Below are positions 42,061 through 50,178 of a stretch of 50,178 nt of DNA, one piece after another. Position numbers and translations under genes: made by a program. The DNA lies in the NCBI RefSeq assembly GCF_023072615.1, contig NZ_JAKNRW010000036.1, forward strand, positions 1 to 50,178, written 5' to 3'. Below the pieces are notes generated by a model that saw only the letters and a program-made list of their open reading frames with translations, ran no database searches and had not been told where the DNA came from. Every line of letters begins with the position of its first letter. Position 1 is the first letter of the stretch. Source of the DNA: Pseudomonas violetae. GTDB lineage: Bacteria > Pseudomonadota > Gammaproteobacteria > Pseudomonadales > Pseudomonadaceae.

Positions 42061-43965
42061 ATGAGTGTGGAAACTCAAAAGGAAACCCTGGGCTTCCAGA
42101 CCGAGGTGAAGCAATTGCTGCACCTCATGATCCATTCGCTGTATTCCAACAAGGAAATCTTCCTTCGCGAATTGATCTCGAACGCCTCTGACGCTGTCGA
42201 TAAATTACGTTTCGAAGCCCTGGCCAAGCCAGAGCTGCTGGAAGGCGGCGCCGAACTGAAAATCCGCGTGAGCTTCGATAAAGACGCCAAAACCGTCACC
42301 CTCGAAGACAACGGCGTTGGCATGAATCGCGAAGACGCGATTACCCACCTGGGGACTATCGCCAAGTCCGGCACTGCCGACTTCATGAAGCACCTGTCGG
42401 GCGACCAGAAGAAAGACTCGCACCTGATCGGTCAGTTCGGCGTCGGTTTCTACTCTGCGTTCATCGTTGCCGACAAAGTCGATGTTTACAGCCGTCGTGC
42501 CGGCGATGCCGCCAGCGAAGGCGTGCACTGGTCGTCCAAGGGCGAAGGTGACTTCGAGGTCGCGACCATCGAGAAAGCCGAGCGTGGCACGCGCATCGTC
42601 CTGCACCTGAAATCCGGCGAAGACGAGTTCGCCGATGGCTGGCGTCTGCGTAACATCGTCAAGAAGTACTCAGATCACATTGCCTTGCCGATCGAGCTGC
42701 CAAAAGAAGTGACGGCCGCAGAAGGCGAAGAGCAGCCGGCCGTTGAGTGGGAAACCGTCAACCGCGCCAGCGCCCTGTGGACCCGCCCGCGCAACGACGT
42801 GAAGGACGAGGAATATCAGGAGTTCTACAAACACATCGGCCACGACTTCGAAAACCCGCTGAGCTGGAGTCATAACAAGGTCGAGGGCAAGCTTGAATAC
42901 AGCTCGCTGCTCTACGTACCGGCCCGCGCCCCGTTCGACCTGTACCAGCGTGAAGCGCCTAAAGGCCTGAAGCTGTACGTGCAGCGCGTGTTCGTCATGG
43001 ACCAGGCCGAATCGTTCTTGCCGCTGTACCTGCGCTTCATCAAAGGCGTGGTCGATTCCAATGACCTGTCGCTGAACGTGTCGCGGGAAATCCTGCAGAA
43101 AGACCCGATCATCGACTCGATGAAATCGGCGCTGACCAAGCGCGTTCTCGACATGCTGGAAAAATTGGCGAAGAACGAGCCTGAGCAATACAAGGGCTTC
43201 TGGAAAAACTTCGGTCAGGTCATGAAAGAAGGCCCGGCAGAAGATTTCGCCAACAAGGAAAAAATTGCTGGTCTGCTGCGTTTCGCCTCCACCCAGGGCG
43301 AAGAAGGCGAGCAAGTGGTGTCCCTGGCCGAATACCTGGCTCGCGCCAAGGAAGGTCAGGACAAGATCTATTACCTGACTGGCGAAACCTATGCCCAGGT
43401 CAAGAACAGCCCGCACCTGGAAGTCTTCCGCAAGAAAGGCATCGAAGTGCTGCTGCTGACTGACCGTATCGACGAGTGGCTGATGAGCTATCTCAGCGAT
43501 TTCGATGGCAAGTCGTTTGTAGACGTGGCGCGCGGTGATCTGGACCTGGGCAACCTGGACTCGGAAGAGGACAAGAAAGCCGCTGAAGAAGTCGCCAAGT
43601 CCAAAGAAGGGCTGGTTGAGCGTCTGAAAGCTGCACTGGGCGATTCGGTTGCCGAAGTTCGGGTTTCCCACCGCCTGACCGATTCCCCGGCGATCCTGGC
43701 CATCGGCGAGCAGGACCTGGGCATGCAGATGCGCCAGATCCTCGAAGCCAGCGGGCAGAAGGTGCCGGATTCGAAGCCTATTTTCGAATTCAACCCGGCT
43801 CACCCGTTGATCGAGAAACTCGACAGCGAGCAGAGCGACGAGCGCTTCGGCGACCTGTCGCACATCCTGTTTGACCAGGCGGCCCTGGCGGCCGGCGACA
43901 GCTTGAAGGACCCGGCGGCGTATGTGCGTCGCCTCAACAAGCTGTTGGTTGAGTTGTCGGTTTAA
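42061..43965 (+). CDS. htpG: Chaperone HtpG (Hsp90)
   Basis: Cytosolic ATP-dependent Hsp90 chaperone, 634 residues. The GHKL ATPase domain has ELISNASDAVDKLRFEAL, LEDNGVGMNREDAI and IGQFGVGFYSAFIV; the middle domain has LYVQRVFVMD and LNVSREILQKD; the C-terminal dimerisation region ends AAYVRRLNKLLVELSV. ATG 42061 gives the usual family N-terminus (MSVETQKETLGF); ATG 42055 is closer to the GGAG and is possible. Expression should be heat-induced from the promoter at 41967. A terminator follows directly. Confidence 0.98.
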   Translation: MSVETQKETLGFQTEVKQLLHLMIHSLYSNKEIFLRELISNASDAVDKLRFEALAKPELLEGGAELKIRVSFDKDAKTVTLEDNGVGMNREDAITHLGTIAKSGTADFMKHLSGDQKKDSHLIGQFGVGFYSAFIVADKVDVYSRRAGDAASEGVHWSSKGEGDFEVATIEKAERGTRIVLHLKSGEDEFADGWRLRNIVKKYSDHIALPIELPKEVTAAEGEEQPAVEWETVNRASALWTRPRNDVKDEEYQEFYKHIGHDFENPLSWSHNKVEGKLEYSSLLYVPARAPFDLYQREAPKGLKLYVQRVFVMDQAESFLPLYLRFIKGVVDSNDLSLNVSREILQKDPIIDSMKSALTKRVLDMLEKLAKNEPEQYKGFWKNFGQVMKEGPAEDFANKEKIAGLLRFASTQGEEGEQVVSLAEYLARAKEGQDKIYYLTGETYAQVKNSPHLEVFRKKGIEVLLLTDRIDEWLMSYLSDFDGKSFVDVARGDLDLGNLDSEEDKKAAEEVAKSKEGLVERLKAALGDSVAEVRVSHRLTDSPAILAIGEQDLGMQMRQILEASGQKVPDSKPIFEFNPAHPLIEKLDSEQSDERFGDLSHILFDQAALAAGDSLKDPAAYVRRLNKLLVELSV

Positions 43966-43978
43966 CCGAGCTGCAGTG

Positions 43979-44004
43979 AAAAACCCGCTTCGGCGGGTTT
44001 TTTT
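43979..44004 (+). terminator. Terminator after htpG
   Basis: 8-bp stem AAACCCGC / GCGGGTTT with TTCG tetraloop and four further T residues, 13 bases after the htpG stop. Confidence 0.92.
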
Positions 44005-44064
44005 ATCTCGAGATTTCCGCTTCACCCAGTAGGGCCGGCTCGCTGGCGATGCAATCTCCAGGAC

Positions 44065-44090
44065 GCCATCGCGAGCCTGCTCGCGATGGC
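44065..44090. repeat. Single REP-like palindrome
   Basis: GCCATCGCGAG and CTCGCGATGGC form a perfect 11-bp stem around CCTG. It resembles the core of the GCGAGCTTGCTCGC REP family and lies between htpG and the converging pirin gene. Confidence 0.75.
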
Positions 44091-44112
44091 GGTATCATTG
44101 ACATCGCATAGC

Positions 44113-44973
44113 TCAAGGTAACTCAATACGCTCGCTTTCCCCCGGCACTGTCGGCCAATCCCCAGCCGCCCAACGCCGTCGCGCCTCATCGATCGCCGCC
44201 GGATCACTCGCGACAAAATTCCAGTTGATCCGCCGCGGGCCGTCCAGCGGCGCACCACCAAACAGCATGGCATGACAGTCGCTCTCGGCGAACAACGTCA
44301 TCGTTTCCCCGACCGGCAGCACTACCAGCGAATGCGCTTCAACCCGCTCGCCATCGAGTTGTACCTCGCCGTCGAGTACATACAACGCCCGCTCTGCATG
44401 CTCGGTGGGAATCAGCAAAGTGGTTGCGGTCTGCAGGTGAAGTTCGGCATACAACGTAGGAGAAAGCACCGGCACTGGCGATTCCAGGCAAAAGCCTGCC
44501 CCGGCAATCATCCGTATCTGCACTCCAAGATTGTCACTGACCGGCAAGCTGGCCGCTGGATGGTGGCTGTAATGCCCCGGCCCCTGTTCATGCGCCTTGG
44601 GAGAGGCGAGCCAGACCTGCAGGCCATGCATCGTGAAGCCGCTTTCCTTCAGGGAGGCCGGCGTACGCTCGACGTGGGCAATGGCGCTGCCCGCTGTCAT
44701 CCAGCTGACGTCACCGGCCGCCACCACCTGATCGGAGCCAAGGCTGTCCTTGTGCTGCAGCTGACCTTGAAACAGGTAGGTGAGGGTGGAGAGGCCGATG
44801 TGCGGGTGCTGGCGGATATTCATGCCCGTTCCTGCGGCATAACGGGTTTCGAGCATGTGGTCGAAAAATACGAAGGGCCCGACGCTACGGCACTTGGCCG
44901 ACGGCAACGGGCGAAGAATCGGCTGGCCTTCGACGTCTTCGGGGCGAGGGCGGATCACGAGTGGAGAGTTCAT
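44113..44973 (-). CDS. Pirin family protein
   Basis: A 286-residue bicupin of the pirin family. Metal-binding segments of the N-terminal cupin are present: MNIRQHPHIGLSTLTYLFQG and SAIAHVERTP, preceded by GPFVFFDHM. Some bacterial pirins act as quercetin dioxygenases or modulate metabolic enzymes; the role here is unknown. The start was placed at ATG 44973 (MNSPLVIRPRPEDV), which gives the family N-terminus; the open frame continues further without support. Confidence 0.92.
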   Translation of the reverse strand: MNSPLVIRPRPEDVEGQPILRPLPSAKCRSVGPFVFFDHMLETRYAAGTGMNIRQHPHIGLSTLTYLFQGQLQHKDSLGSDQVVAAGDVSWMTAGSAIAHVERTPASLKESGFTMHGLQVWLASPKAHEQGPGHYSHHPAASLPVSDNLGVQIRMIAGAGFCLESPVPVLSPTLYAELHLQTATTLLIPTEHAERALYVLDGEVQLDGERVEAHSLVVLPVGETMTLFAESDCHAMLFGGAPLDGPRRINWNFVASDPAAIDEARRRWAAGDWPTVPGESERIELP

Positions 44974-45034
44974 GGTGCATTCCAGGCTGAGCGGGTGACG
45001 CGAAGAGCATAACCCGCTTGCACAGCCCTTGCCG

Positions 45035-45451
45035 CTATTGGCTGAAAGCACCTTCGGACAGGTGGGTTTCGATGCTGACGTCGGTGGTGGTCATCAGCTT
45101 GTGGACAGGGCAGCGATCGGCCACACGATGCAGTTCTTCGCGCTGGGCGTCGGTGAGCACGCCCTTGAGCGTCAGCTTGACGTGCAGGGCGTACTTACCT
45201 TTCGGCTCTTCACTGTTGTCGCGCTTGACCTCAACCGTTACGCCGGTCAGCGGGATGTCTTTCTTTTTGGCGTACATCTTCAGGGTCAGAGCCTTGCAGG
45301 CCCCCAGTGCCGCGTCGAAGTAGTCGTGCGGCTCGGGCGCCGTACCTTCACCCCCTGAAGTGGTGGGCACGTCGGCAAAGAGCTCGTGGTCGTCGATTTG
45401 TACACTGTGGCGAAAACCTTCGGCGGATACGGTATTGACGGTAACTGTCAT
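45035..45451 (-). CDS. OsmC family protein
   Basis: A 138-residue OsmC/Ohr-like protein, a family of small enzymes reducing organic hydroperoxides. The two conserved cysteines are visible in DAALGACKALT and VADRCPVHKLM. The lack of the longer Ohr N-terminus suggests the OsmC/YhfA branch. ATG has GAGG upstream. It ends 62 bases before the pirin start in the same direction, so the two may be co-transcribed. Confidence 0.9.
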   Translation of the reverse strand: MTVTVNTVSAEGFRHSVQIDDHELFADVPTTSGGEGTAPEPHDYFDAALGACKALTLKMYAKKKDIPLTGVTVEVKRDNSEEPKGKYALHVKLTLKGVLTDAQREELHRVADRCPVHKLMTTTDVSIETHLSEGAFSQ

Positions 45452-45606
45452 GGCAAACCTCGCTGGCGGTAGGAAAAATCCATCCTATGAAAACGGACCG
45501 TGAAGTTATAGAACATTGCGTTCGCTGAGCGTTCCACTTTCCTGTCCGCTGAACCTGATGCTCGCACGAGGGTCTACGCTGTTCCTGACTGTTGGAGATA
45601 GCCCCC

Positions 45607-46611
45607 TTGCATCCGTTCCGACTCAGCGTTGCCTGCTTGCTGGCGTTATCAAGCGCTGCTGCCAGTGCGCGCGAATATGCCTACAGCGATGCTCATCTGC
45701 ATTATGTGGATTTCTTCCAGGAAACGGCGGGCATGCCCAAGTTGCTCAAGGCCATGGCTGACAATCGCATCGAGCATGTGATGATCTCCGGTATTCCGGT
45801 GGCGAAGAAATGGCATGAGGATGAGCCCAAGCGACCCCGTTACTACGCAGGGGATGACGCGGATGCCTATTGGTACAGTGCAACCGACGTCATAGTGGCG
45901 GCGGCAGTGAGCAAGCTGACGCCGGAACAGCGTCAGCGCTTTCATCCGTTTCTGGCCGGCTTCAATCCCAACGACAAAAACTCTGCGGCGCATATCCAGC
46001 GCATGCTCGATCTGTATCCCGGCTTGTGGCAGGGCATCGGCGAGGTCTTCACCCGGCACGACGACCTGACCGCTTTGACCTCCGGTGACACGCCCAGGGC
46101 CAACAACGAGGCCATGACGCGGATTTATCACCTGGCTGCGGAAAACGATCTGCCGGTGATGGTGCATTCCAACATCACCTCCAAGCGCGAGAAAAATCCG
46201 CTCTACCTCGCGGAAATCGAAGAGCCGTTGCGCAACCATCCGCACACCCGATTCATCTGGGCCCATGCCGGTACCAGTGCGGAAATTCACCGGCACCAGG
46301 TTCAGTTGGATTTCCTGTTGCCGACCCTGACCCGCATGCTGGAGGCCTATCCCAATTTATTCATCGACCTGTCCTGGAGCCTGCTGACCCCGTATCTGCT
46401 GGATGAGCAAGGCAAGCCGCGCCGAGAGTGGCTGGCACTGGTGGAGCGCTTTCCGGAGCGTTTCATGGTCGGTTCTGACGTGGTGGGGCGCTTCAATAAG
46501 CTCGGCAAGGAAATGCGCAGCTTCGATCCGTTTCTGGATGCGCTGCCCGAGGACGTTGCCAAAAAGGTCGCCCGCGACAATTTCCTCGCAATCCTGCCGC
46601 GCCCCTTGTAG
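45607..46611 (+). CDS. Exported amidohydrolase-family protein
   Basis: A 334-residue amidohydrolase-2-like TIM-barrel protein. A signal peptide (cleavage ASA|RE) is followed by the metal motif DAHLHYVDFF. Later elements are VMVHSNITSK, FIWAHAGTSAEIHRH and MVGSDVVGRF, which supply the other expected His and Asp ligands. Substrate unknown. No ATG is suitable; TTG 45607 has GGAGA 9 bases upstream and starts the signal peptide, while TTG 45592 is an alternative. The stop codon TAG lies inside a REP sequence, so the last codons derive from the repeat edge. Confidence 0.82.
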   Translation: MHPFRLSVACLLALSSAAASAREYAYSDAHLHYVDFFQETAGMPKLLKAMADNRIEHVMISGIPVAKKWHEDEPKRPRYYAGDDADAYWYSATDVIVAAAVSKLTPEQRQRFHPFLAGFNPNDKNSAAHIQRMLDLYPGLWQGIGEVFTRHDDLTALTSGDTPRANNEAMTRIYHLAAENDLPVMVHSNITSKREKNPLYLAEIEEPLRNHPHTRFIWAHAGTSAEIHRHQVQLDFLLPTLTRMLEAYPNLFIDLSWSLLTPYLLDEQGKPRREWLALVERFPERFMVGSDVVGRFNKLGKEMRSFDPFLDALPEDVAKKVARDNFLAILPRPL

Positions 46612-46852
46612 GAGCGAGCCTGCTCGCGAAAAACCTGAGGGCGCCGCGGGGTGTCAGGTGCCCTGTGTCATCGTTAGCGACCATCGCGAGCGAGCTCGCT
46701 CCTACAATTGCATTGCAGGCGCTTGCTCGCGAAAAACCTGAGGGCGCCTCGGGGTGTCAGGTGCCCAACGTCATCGTTAACCACCATCGCGAGCGAGCTC
46801 GCGCCTACAATTGCATTGCCGGCGCTTGCTTGCGAAGAGCCCGAGGGCGGTA
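46606..46852. repeat. Tandem REPIN array, 103-bp period
   Basis: A REPIN of the TGTAGGAGCGAGCCTGCTCG family (right arm CGAGCGAGCTCGCTCCTACA) is repeated at 103-base steps. The word TGCTCGCGAAAAACCTGAGG starts at 46621 and 46724, and a diverged copy at 46827 begins a partial third unit. Between units the left REP is shortened to GGCGCTTGCTCGCGA. Together with the terminator it fills the 305 bases after the amidohydrolase gene. Confidence 0.9.
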
Positions 46853-46874
46853 TGGGTTGTCTGAAGTCGAAACG

Positions 46875-46906
46875 AAAAAAGCCCCGCGATTGCGGGGCTT
46901 TTTTTT
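46875..46906. terminator. Bidirectional terminator before the DUF3108 gene end
   Basis: AAAAAAGCCCCGC / GCGGGGCTTTTTTTT, 13-bp stem with GATT loop. It should end the purM-purN-DUF3108 transcript on the minus strand and any plus-strand transcript from the amidohydrolase gene. Confidence 0.92.
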
Positions 46907-46916
46907 CTACTGTGGC

Positions 46917-47630
46917 TCAGCTGCCTTTGACAGCCTTGCCGTTCACCGTACCGTCTAGGAGCATGATGTTGTACTCCTTGCCGTCGGTTTCAACCTGTTG
47001 CAGGCGGACCAGCAGGTAATCCCAATCCTTGGCAAACCACAGCACGGTAATGCGCTTGCTCTGAGTTGGGTCGCGCACGCGCTCGACCTTGATCGCGTCG
47101 ATCTGGCCAGCCTTGGTGTCGACTTTTTCTGAGCCCAGCACGCGGAAGTCATAGGTATCGACTTCACCATCATCGACCACCTGATAGCTCATGCTTTTCT
47201 TGCCCGCAGCCACGTCATGCTGCAGTGCGAGTTGGTAAGTGGATTTGTCGACCATTCCGCGGTTCAGTGGGAGTTTGACCGGATCACCGCGATCGGTGCC
47301 GGTGACCATCTTGGTGGTCCAGTCGAAATCCAGGTCTGCCTTCTTGGCTTTACCCAGGCCGCCACGTTCGAAGTGGTAGGACTGCGGCAGCAGGGTGTCC
47401 TTGTCCAGTGTCAGGGTGCTTTCTTCGGACAGGCTGGCGATCATCATCGAAGCCTTGAAGCTGAGCTTCCAGACGCCATTGGCTTCCTTGGTCAGGCTGC
47501 GCGATGCCGTGCCGCTCATGGGTAACTGTTTCCAGTCGGCGGTGTAGCTGGCGGAGAAAGGTTGAAGTTCTGCAGCCTGTGCCAATGGCAAGGCGAGCAG
47601 AGCGCAAGCGAAGAGCAGGGCACGACGCAT
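46917..47630 (-). CDS. DUF3108 domain-containing periplasmic protein
   Basis: A 237-residue secreted protein with signal peptide (LAQA|AE, about residue 19) and the DUF3108 fold, function unknown. Typical segments: PFSASYTADWKQLPMSGTA at the N-terminus and ITVLWFAKDWDYLLVRLQQ near the end. ATG has AGGAG upstream. It starts 8 bases after purN and is in the purine operon by position, although no purine role is apparent. A strong terminator follows. Confidence 0.92.
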   Translation of the reverse strand: MRRALLFACALLALPLAQAAELQPFSASYTADWKQLPMSGTASRSLTKEANGVWKLSFKASMMIASLSEESTLTLDKDTLLPQSYHFERGGLGKAKKADLDFDWTTKMVTGTDRGDPVKLPLNRGMVDKSTYQLALQHDVAAGKKSMSYQVVDDGEVDTYDFRVLGSEKVDTKAGQIDAIKVERVRDPTQSKRITVLWFAKDWDYLLVRLQQVETDGKEYNIMLLDGTVNGKAVKGS

Positions 47631-47638
47631 AATATCTC

Positions 47639-48289
47639 CTAGGTTCGAATCAAGTGGCCGCTGGCGGCGAGTAACTGCCCGTCCAGTAAAGTACCTTGCT
47701 CACCGAGTGATAAGCGACCTTCGGCAAACCAGCGTACGGCCATCGGGTAGATCAGGTGTTCCTGGGTGTGGACTCGCTGCGCCAGACTCTGCGGCGAATC
47801 ATGCAACTCTACCGGTATTACTGCCTGTACGACCAGTGGTCCGCCATCGAGTTCCTCGGTGACGAAGTGTACGGAGCAGCCGTGTTCAGTGTCGCCGGCT
47901 TCCAGCGCGCGCTGATGTGTGTGTAACCCTTTGTATTTGGGTAGCAGCGAGGGATGGATATTGAGCAGGCGACCCGCATAGTGACGCACGAAATCAGCGC
48001 TGAGAATGCGCATGAATCCGGCCAGCACCACGAGTTTGGGGTTGAAGGCGTCGATCAGTTCGATCAGCGCGGCATCGAAGGCTTCGCGGCCATCGAAAGC
48101 CTTGTGATCCAGGGAGCGGGTGTCGATACCCGCTTCCCTGGCACGTTGCAGGCCGAAGGCGTCGGCGCGGTTGGAAATCACCGCAGCGATGCGGACCTGG
48201 CTGTCGCCGGTCCGCGTGCTGTCGATCAAGGCCTGCAAGTTACTGCCGGTGCCGGACAACAGCACCACCACATCACAGGTCTGGGACAT
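47639..48289 (-). CDS. purN: Phosphoribosylglycinamide formyltransferase 1
   Basis: GAR transformylase, third step of purine synthesis, using 10-formyltetrahydrofolate; 216 residues. VLLSGTGSNLQALID at the N-terminus binds the phosphate; LLNIHPSLLPKYKGLHTHQ contains the catalytic Asn and His, and FVTEELDGGPLVVQ the catalytic Asp. It overlaps the purM stop by one base, so the two are translated together. Confidence 0.98.
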   Translation of the reverse strand: MSQTCDVVVLLSGTGSNLQALIDSTRTGDSQVRIAAVISNRADAFGLQRAREAGIDTRSLDHKAFDGREAFDAALIELIDAFNPKLVVLAGFMRILSADFVRHYAGRLLNIHPSLLPKYKGLHTHQRALEAGDTEHGCSVHFVTEELDGGPLVVQAVIPVELHDSPQSLAQRVHTQEHLIYPMAVRWFAEGRLSLGEQGTLLDGQLLAASGHLIRT

Positions 48290-49347
48290 TAATGAGCCTT
48301 GAGGTTCTTCAGTTCAACCTGAGCCGCGCCTTCGGCAGCGGTGGCGATCTGACCGATGACCCAAGGCTGCTCGCCGGCTTCACGCAGCACATTGAGCGCA
48401 GTCTCGACGTGCTCTTGAGCCACGCAGATGACCATGCCGACGCCGCAGTTCAGCACGCGGTGCATTTCGTTTTCGTCGACGTTGCCTTGCTCTTGCAGCC
48501 AGTCGAACACAGCAGGGCGAGTCCAGCTTGCAACGTCAACCACCGCTTGGGCGCCTTTTGGCAGAACGCGCGGGATGTTGTCCAGCAGGCCACCACCGGT
48601 GATGTGGGCCATGGCCTTGACGGCGCCGGTGTCCTTGATCAGCTTGAGCAGCGGCTTCACATAGATGCGGGTCGGGGCCATCAGCAGGTCTGTCAGCGGT
48701 TTGCCGTCGAGCTGGATGTTTTCGATATCGGCACCGGACACTTCGATGATTTTGCGGATCAGCGAGTAACCGTTGGAGTGCGGGCCGGAAGACGGCAGGG
48801 CGAGCAGGGCATCGCCGGCAGCGACTTTAGAACCGTCGATGATTTCGGATTTTTCAACGACGCCGACGCAGAAACCGGCCAGGTCGTAGTCTTCGCCTTC
48901 GTACATGCCCGGCATTTCAGCGGTTTCGCCGCCCACCAGGGAGCAGCCCGACAATTCGCAGCCAGCGCCGATGCCGGTCACAACCTGGGTCGCGGTCTCG
49001 ACGTTAAGTTTGCCGGTGGCGTAGTAGTCGAGGAAGAACAGTGGCTCGGCGCCGCAGACCACCAGGTCGTTCACGCACATGGCCACCAGGTCGATGCCGA
49101 TGCTGTCGTGTTTGTTCAGGTTCAGCGCCAGGCGTAGCTTGGTGCCGACGCCGTCGGTGCCGGAAACCAGAACAGGCTGCTTGTAGCCGGCCGGGATTTC
49201 GCAGAGGGCGCCGAAACCGCCCAGGCCGCCCATGACTTCCGGGCGCGCAGTGCGCTTGGCGACGCTCTTGATGCGTTCGACCAATGCTTCACCGGCGTCG
49301 ATGTCTACACCGGCGTCCTTGTAGCTCAGGGAGGGTTGCTTGCTCAT
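48289..49347 (-). CDS. purM: Phosphoribosylformylglycinamidine cyclo-ligase
   Basis: AIR synthetase, fifth step of purine synthesis, ATP-dependent ring closure; 352 residues. The start MSKQPSLSYKDAGVDIDAG is the canonical PurM N-terminus; VSGTDGVGTKLRLA and GGETAEMPGMY are the signature nucleotide and substrate segments. The open frame extends 114 codons upstream but that stretch lacks any family match. purN follows with a one-base overlap. Confidence 0.98.
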   Translation of the reverse strand: MSKQPSLSYKDAGVDIDAGEALVERIKSVAKRTARPEVMGGLGGFGALCEIPAGYKQPVLVSGTDGVGTKLRLALNLNKHDSIGIDLVAMCVNDLVVCGAEPLFFLDYYATGKLNVETATQVVTGIGAGCELSGCSLVGGETAEMPGMYEGEDYDLAGFCVGVVEKSEIIDGSKVAAGDALLALPSSGPHSNGYSLIRKIIEVSGADIENIQLDGKPLTDLLMAPTRIYVKPLLKLIKDTGAVKAMAHITGGGLLDNIPRVLPKGAQAVVDVASWTRPAVFDWLQEQGNVDENEMHRVLNCGVGMVICVAQEHVETALNVLREAGEQPWVIGQIATAAEGAAQVELKNLKAH

Positions 49348-49728
49348 GATCCAGGCCTTTAGGGGGGATTTCTGGGTAACGACCGAGTCCAGCGGGAACG
49401 CCGAAACTGCGAAGGCGAGAGCCTTGTGCGCTATTCGGACACTGCCCGGCTGTTGCCGGTCTGCGAAGGCGCGCGATTTTATCAGGCTTGAAGGGCAGCG
49501 ACCATCCTCACGCCGACGGCAGGGGCATATCGGCCGAAAAAAACCGTCATATCCCGTATTGGTCGTCTCGCTCATGCCTGTATAAGGTAGCGCTATTAAC
49601 CGTCTATCGTTATGACAGTGCAAAACTTGCCCAGGCCGGGTGAGTGTTCTGTCGAAGGGTGTGGTCACAGCCATGTTCGTCCGGATCACGCGGCCTGTTC
49701 CAGCCGCTCCAATATTCAGGAATATTTC
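49348..49728. other. Divergent promoter region purM / DUF2066
   Basis: 381 bases without a gene. A candidate rightward promoter is at 49559-49586. For purM a TAAAAT-like -10 on the minus strand (about 49475-49480) is possible but has no clear -35. A short C+G-rich inverted stretch near 49400-49470 (GCGAAGGCG repeated) is visible. No purine operator was recognised. Confidence 0.5.
49559..49586 (+). promoter_or_regulatory. Candidate sigma-70 promoter for the DUF2066 gene
   Basis: TTGGTC, 16 bases, TATAAG, about 145 bases upstream of the start codon. Moderate match. Confidence 0.4.
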
Positions 49729-50178
49729 ATGGTTTTTTTTCCGAAATGTTTGTTTGTGGGCTGTTTGTCGCTATTCAGCCTGGCAGGTCATGCCGAAACG
49801 GTTAAAAGTCTTTATCAAGTGCGTCAACCTGTGAGCGCCCAGTCATCGGAGATTCGCGACCAGGCGACCCAGGAAGCACTGGACACACTGGTGTTGCGCC
49901 TGACGGGCGATCCCAAGGCCGCGCAAAACCCCGGCTTGGCCGCCCTCCGCAAGGACCCGCAGCAGATCATCAGCCAGTACGGCTTCGAGGCGGGGCCGCC
50001 GCAGGTGTTGAAAGTCGATTTTGACCCTGCGACCACTGAGCAGGCGCTGCGTCGTGCCGGTTTGTCTCTGTGGGGTGCCAATCGGCCGTCGATCCTGGGG
50101 TGGTGGTTGAACGACGCCACCGAGGGTTCGAGCCTGGTCGGCGATGGCCAGGCCAGCGCGGCGCCGCTGCGTCGTGCG
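49729..50178 (+). CDS. DUF2066 domain-containing protein, N-terminal part
   Basis: The first 150 codons of a gene running off the window. The product starts MVFFPKCLFVGCLSLFSLAG, a signal peptide with cleavage after GHA, then VKSLYQVRQPVSAQSSEIRD and DTLVLRLTGDPKA, the opening of DUF2066 proteins. ATG 49729 has AGGA upstream. In pseudomonads this gene is divergent from purM. The function of the family is unknown. Confidence 0.88.
   Translation, partial: MVFFPKCLFVGCLSLFSLAGHAETVKSLYQVRQPVSAQSSEIRDQATQEALDTLVLRLTGDPKAAQNPGLAALRKDPQQIISQYGFEAGPPQVLKVDFDPATTEQALRRAGLSLWGANRPSILGWWLNDATEGSSLVGDGQASAAPLRRA

Noticed and set aside
42670..44025. 451-codon open frame antisense to htpG
   Set aside because: Shadow of htpG, and it begins inside the htpG terminator.
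46606..46852. Possible CRISPR or satellite array
   Set aside because: Only two and a part units of 103 bp, with REP arms at both ends of the REPIN; explained as tandem REPIN.
49348..49689. N-terminal extension of purM by 114 codons
   Set aside because: The extension lacks any PurM homology, and the canonical family start lies at 49347.

Overview
The window is about 50 kb of a Pseudomonas chromosome, most likely from the P. fluorescens group. The main reasons are high GC content, gene families of pseudomonad type throughout, the gene order gltA / sdhCDAB-sucAB-lpd-sucCD-brnQ(braB) and purM-purN with a divergent DUF2066 gene, and many REP/REPIN palindromes of the kinds common in that group. 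No tRNA, rRNA, CRISPR or phage genes were seen.

Layout. (1) 1-218: 3' end of a group II intron (end of its maturase gene, then domains V and VI), ending 11 bases from the stop codon of a sulfate-binding protein gene. (2) 230-9862, minus strand: glyoxylate carboligase gene set (gcl, hyi, glxR, glycerate kinase, pyruvate kinase), followed by a urea transporter, a voltage-gated-type K+ channel and the sulfate-binding protein. A GlcG/HbpS-like gene is divergent at 10130. Two identical palindromes in the shared promoter region look like operators for both directions. REPINs sit in four of the intergenic gaps. (3) 10593-13250: a REP-associated tyrosine transposase (RAYT) between REPINs, one of them amplified as a 73-bp tandem array, then a TetR-type regulator and a YedI (DUF808) protein. 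(4) 13272-19820: an MlaA-like protein translationally coupled to a secreted alpha/beta hydrolase, a small membrane protein, a short RHS-core protein with a variable C-terminus, a GH17 glucan enzyme fused to a membrane domain, and a betaine-binding protein (BetX type). (5) 20060-24244: DUF485 protein plus ActP acetate symporter, then a second sodium:solute symporter with a 43-residue partner protein overlapping its 3' end. (6) 24418-37431: gltA, divergent from the sdhCDAB-sucAB-lpd-sucCD TCA-cycle cluster. (7) 37853-44004: BrnQ/BraB carrier, DUF599 and MAPEG membrane proteins, a small lipoprotein, two coupled PaaI-type thioesterases and htpG with a clear heat-shock promoter. (8) 44113-50178: pirin, OsmC-family protein, exported amidohydrolase, a 103-bp tandem REPIN array, DUF3108 protein, purN, purM, and the start of a divergent DUF2066 gene.

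How it fits together. Region 2 converts glyoxylate (for example from ureides or glycolate) through tartronate semialdehyde and glycerate to phosphoglycerate, and its pyruvate kinase could carry the flux on to pyruvate. The adjacent urea transporter suits ureide breakdown, which gives glyoxylate and urea together. ActP feeds acetate to citrate synthase and the TCA cluster next door.

Most of the window is conserved core genome. The less ordinary parts are the intron edge, the RAYT/REPIN locus, the MlaA-hydrolase pair, the RHS protein, the symporter with its micro-subunit, and several strong RNA hairpins inside the TCA cluster.
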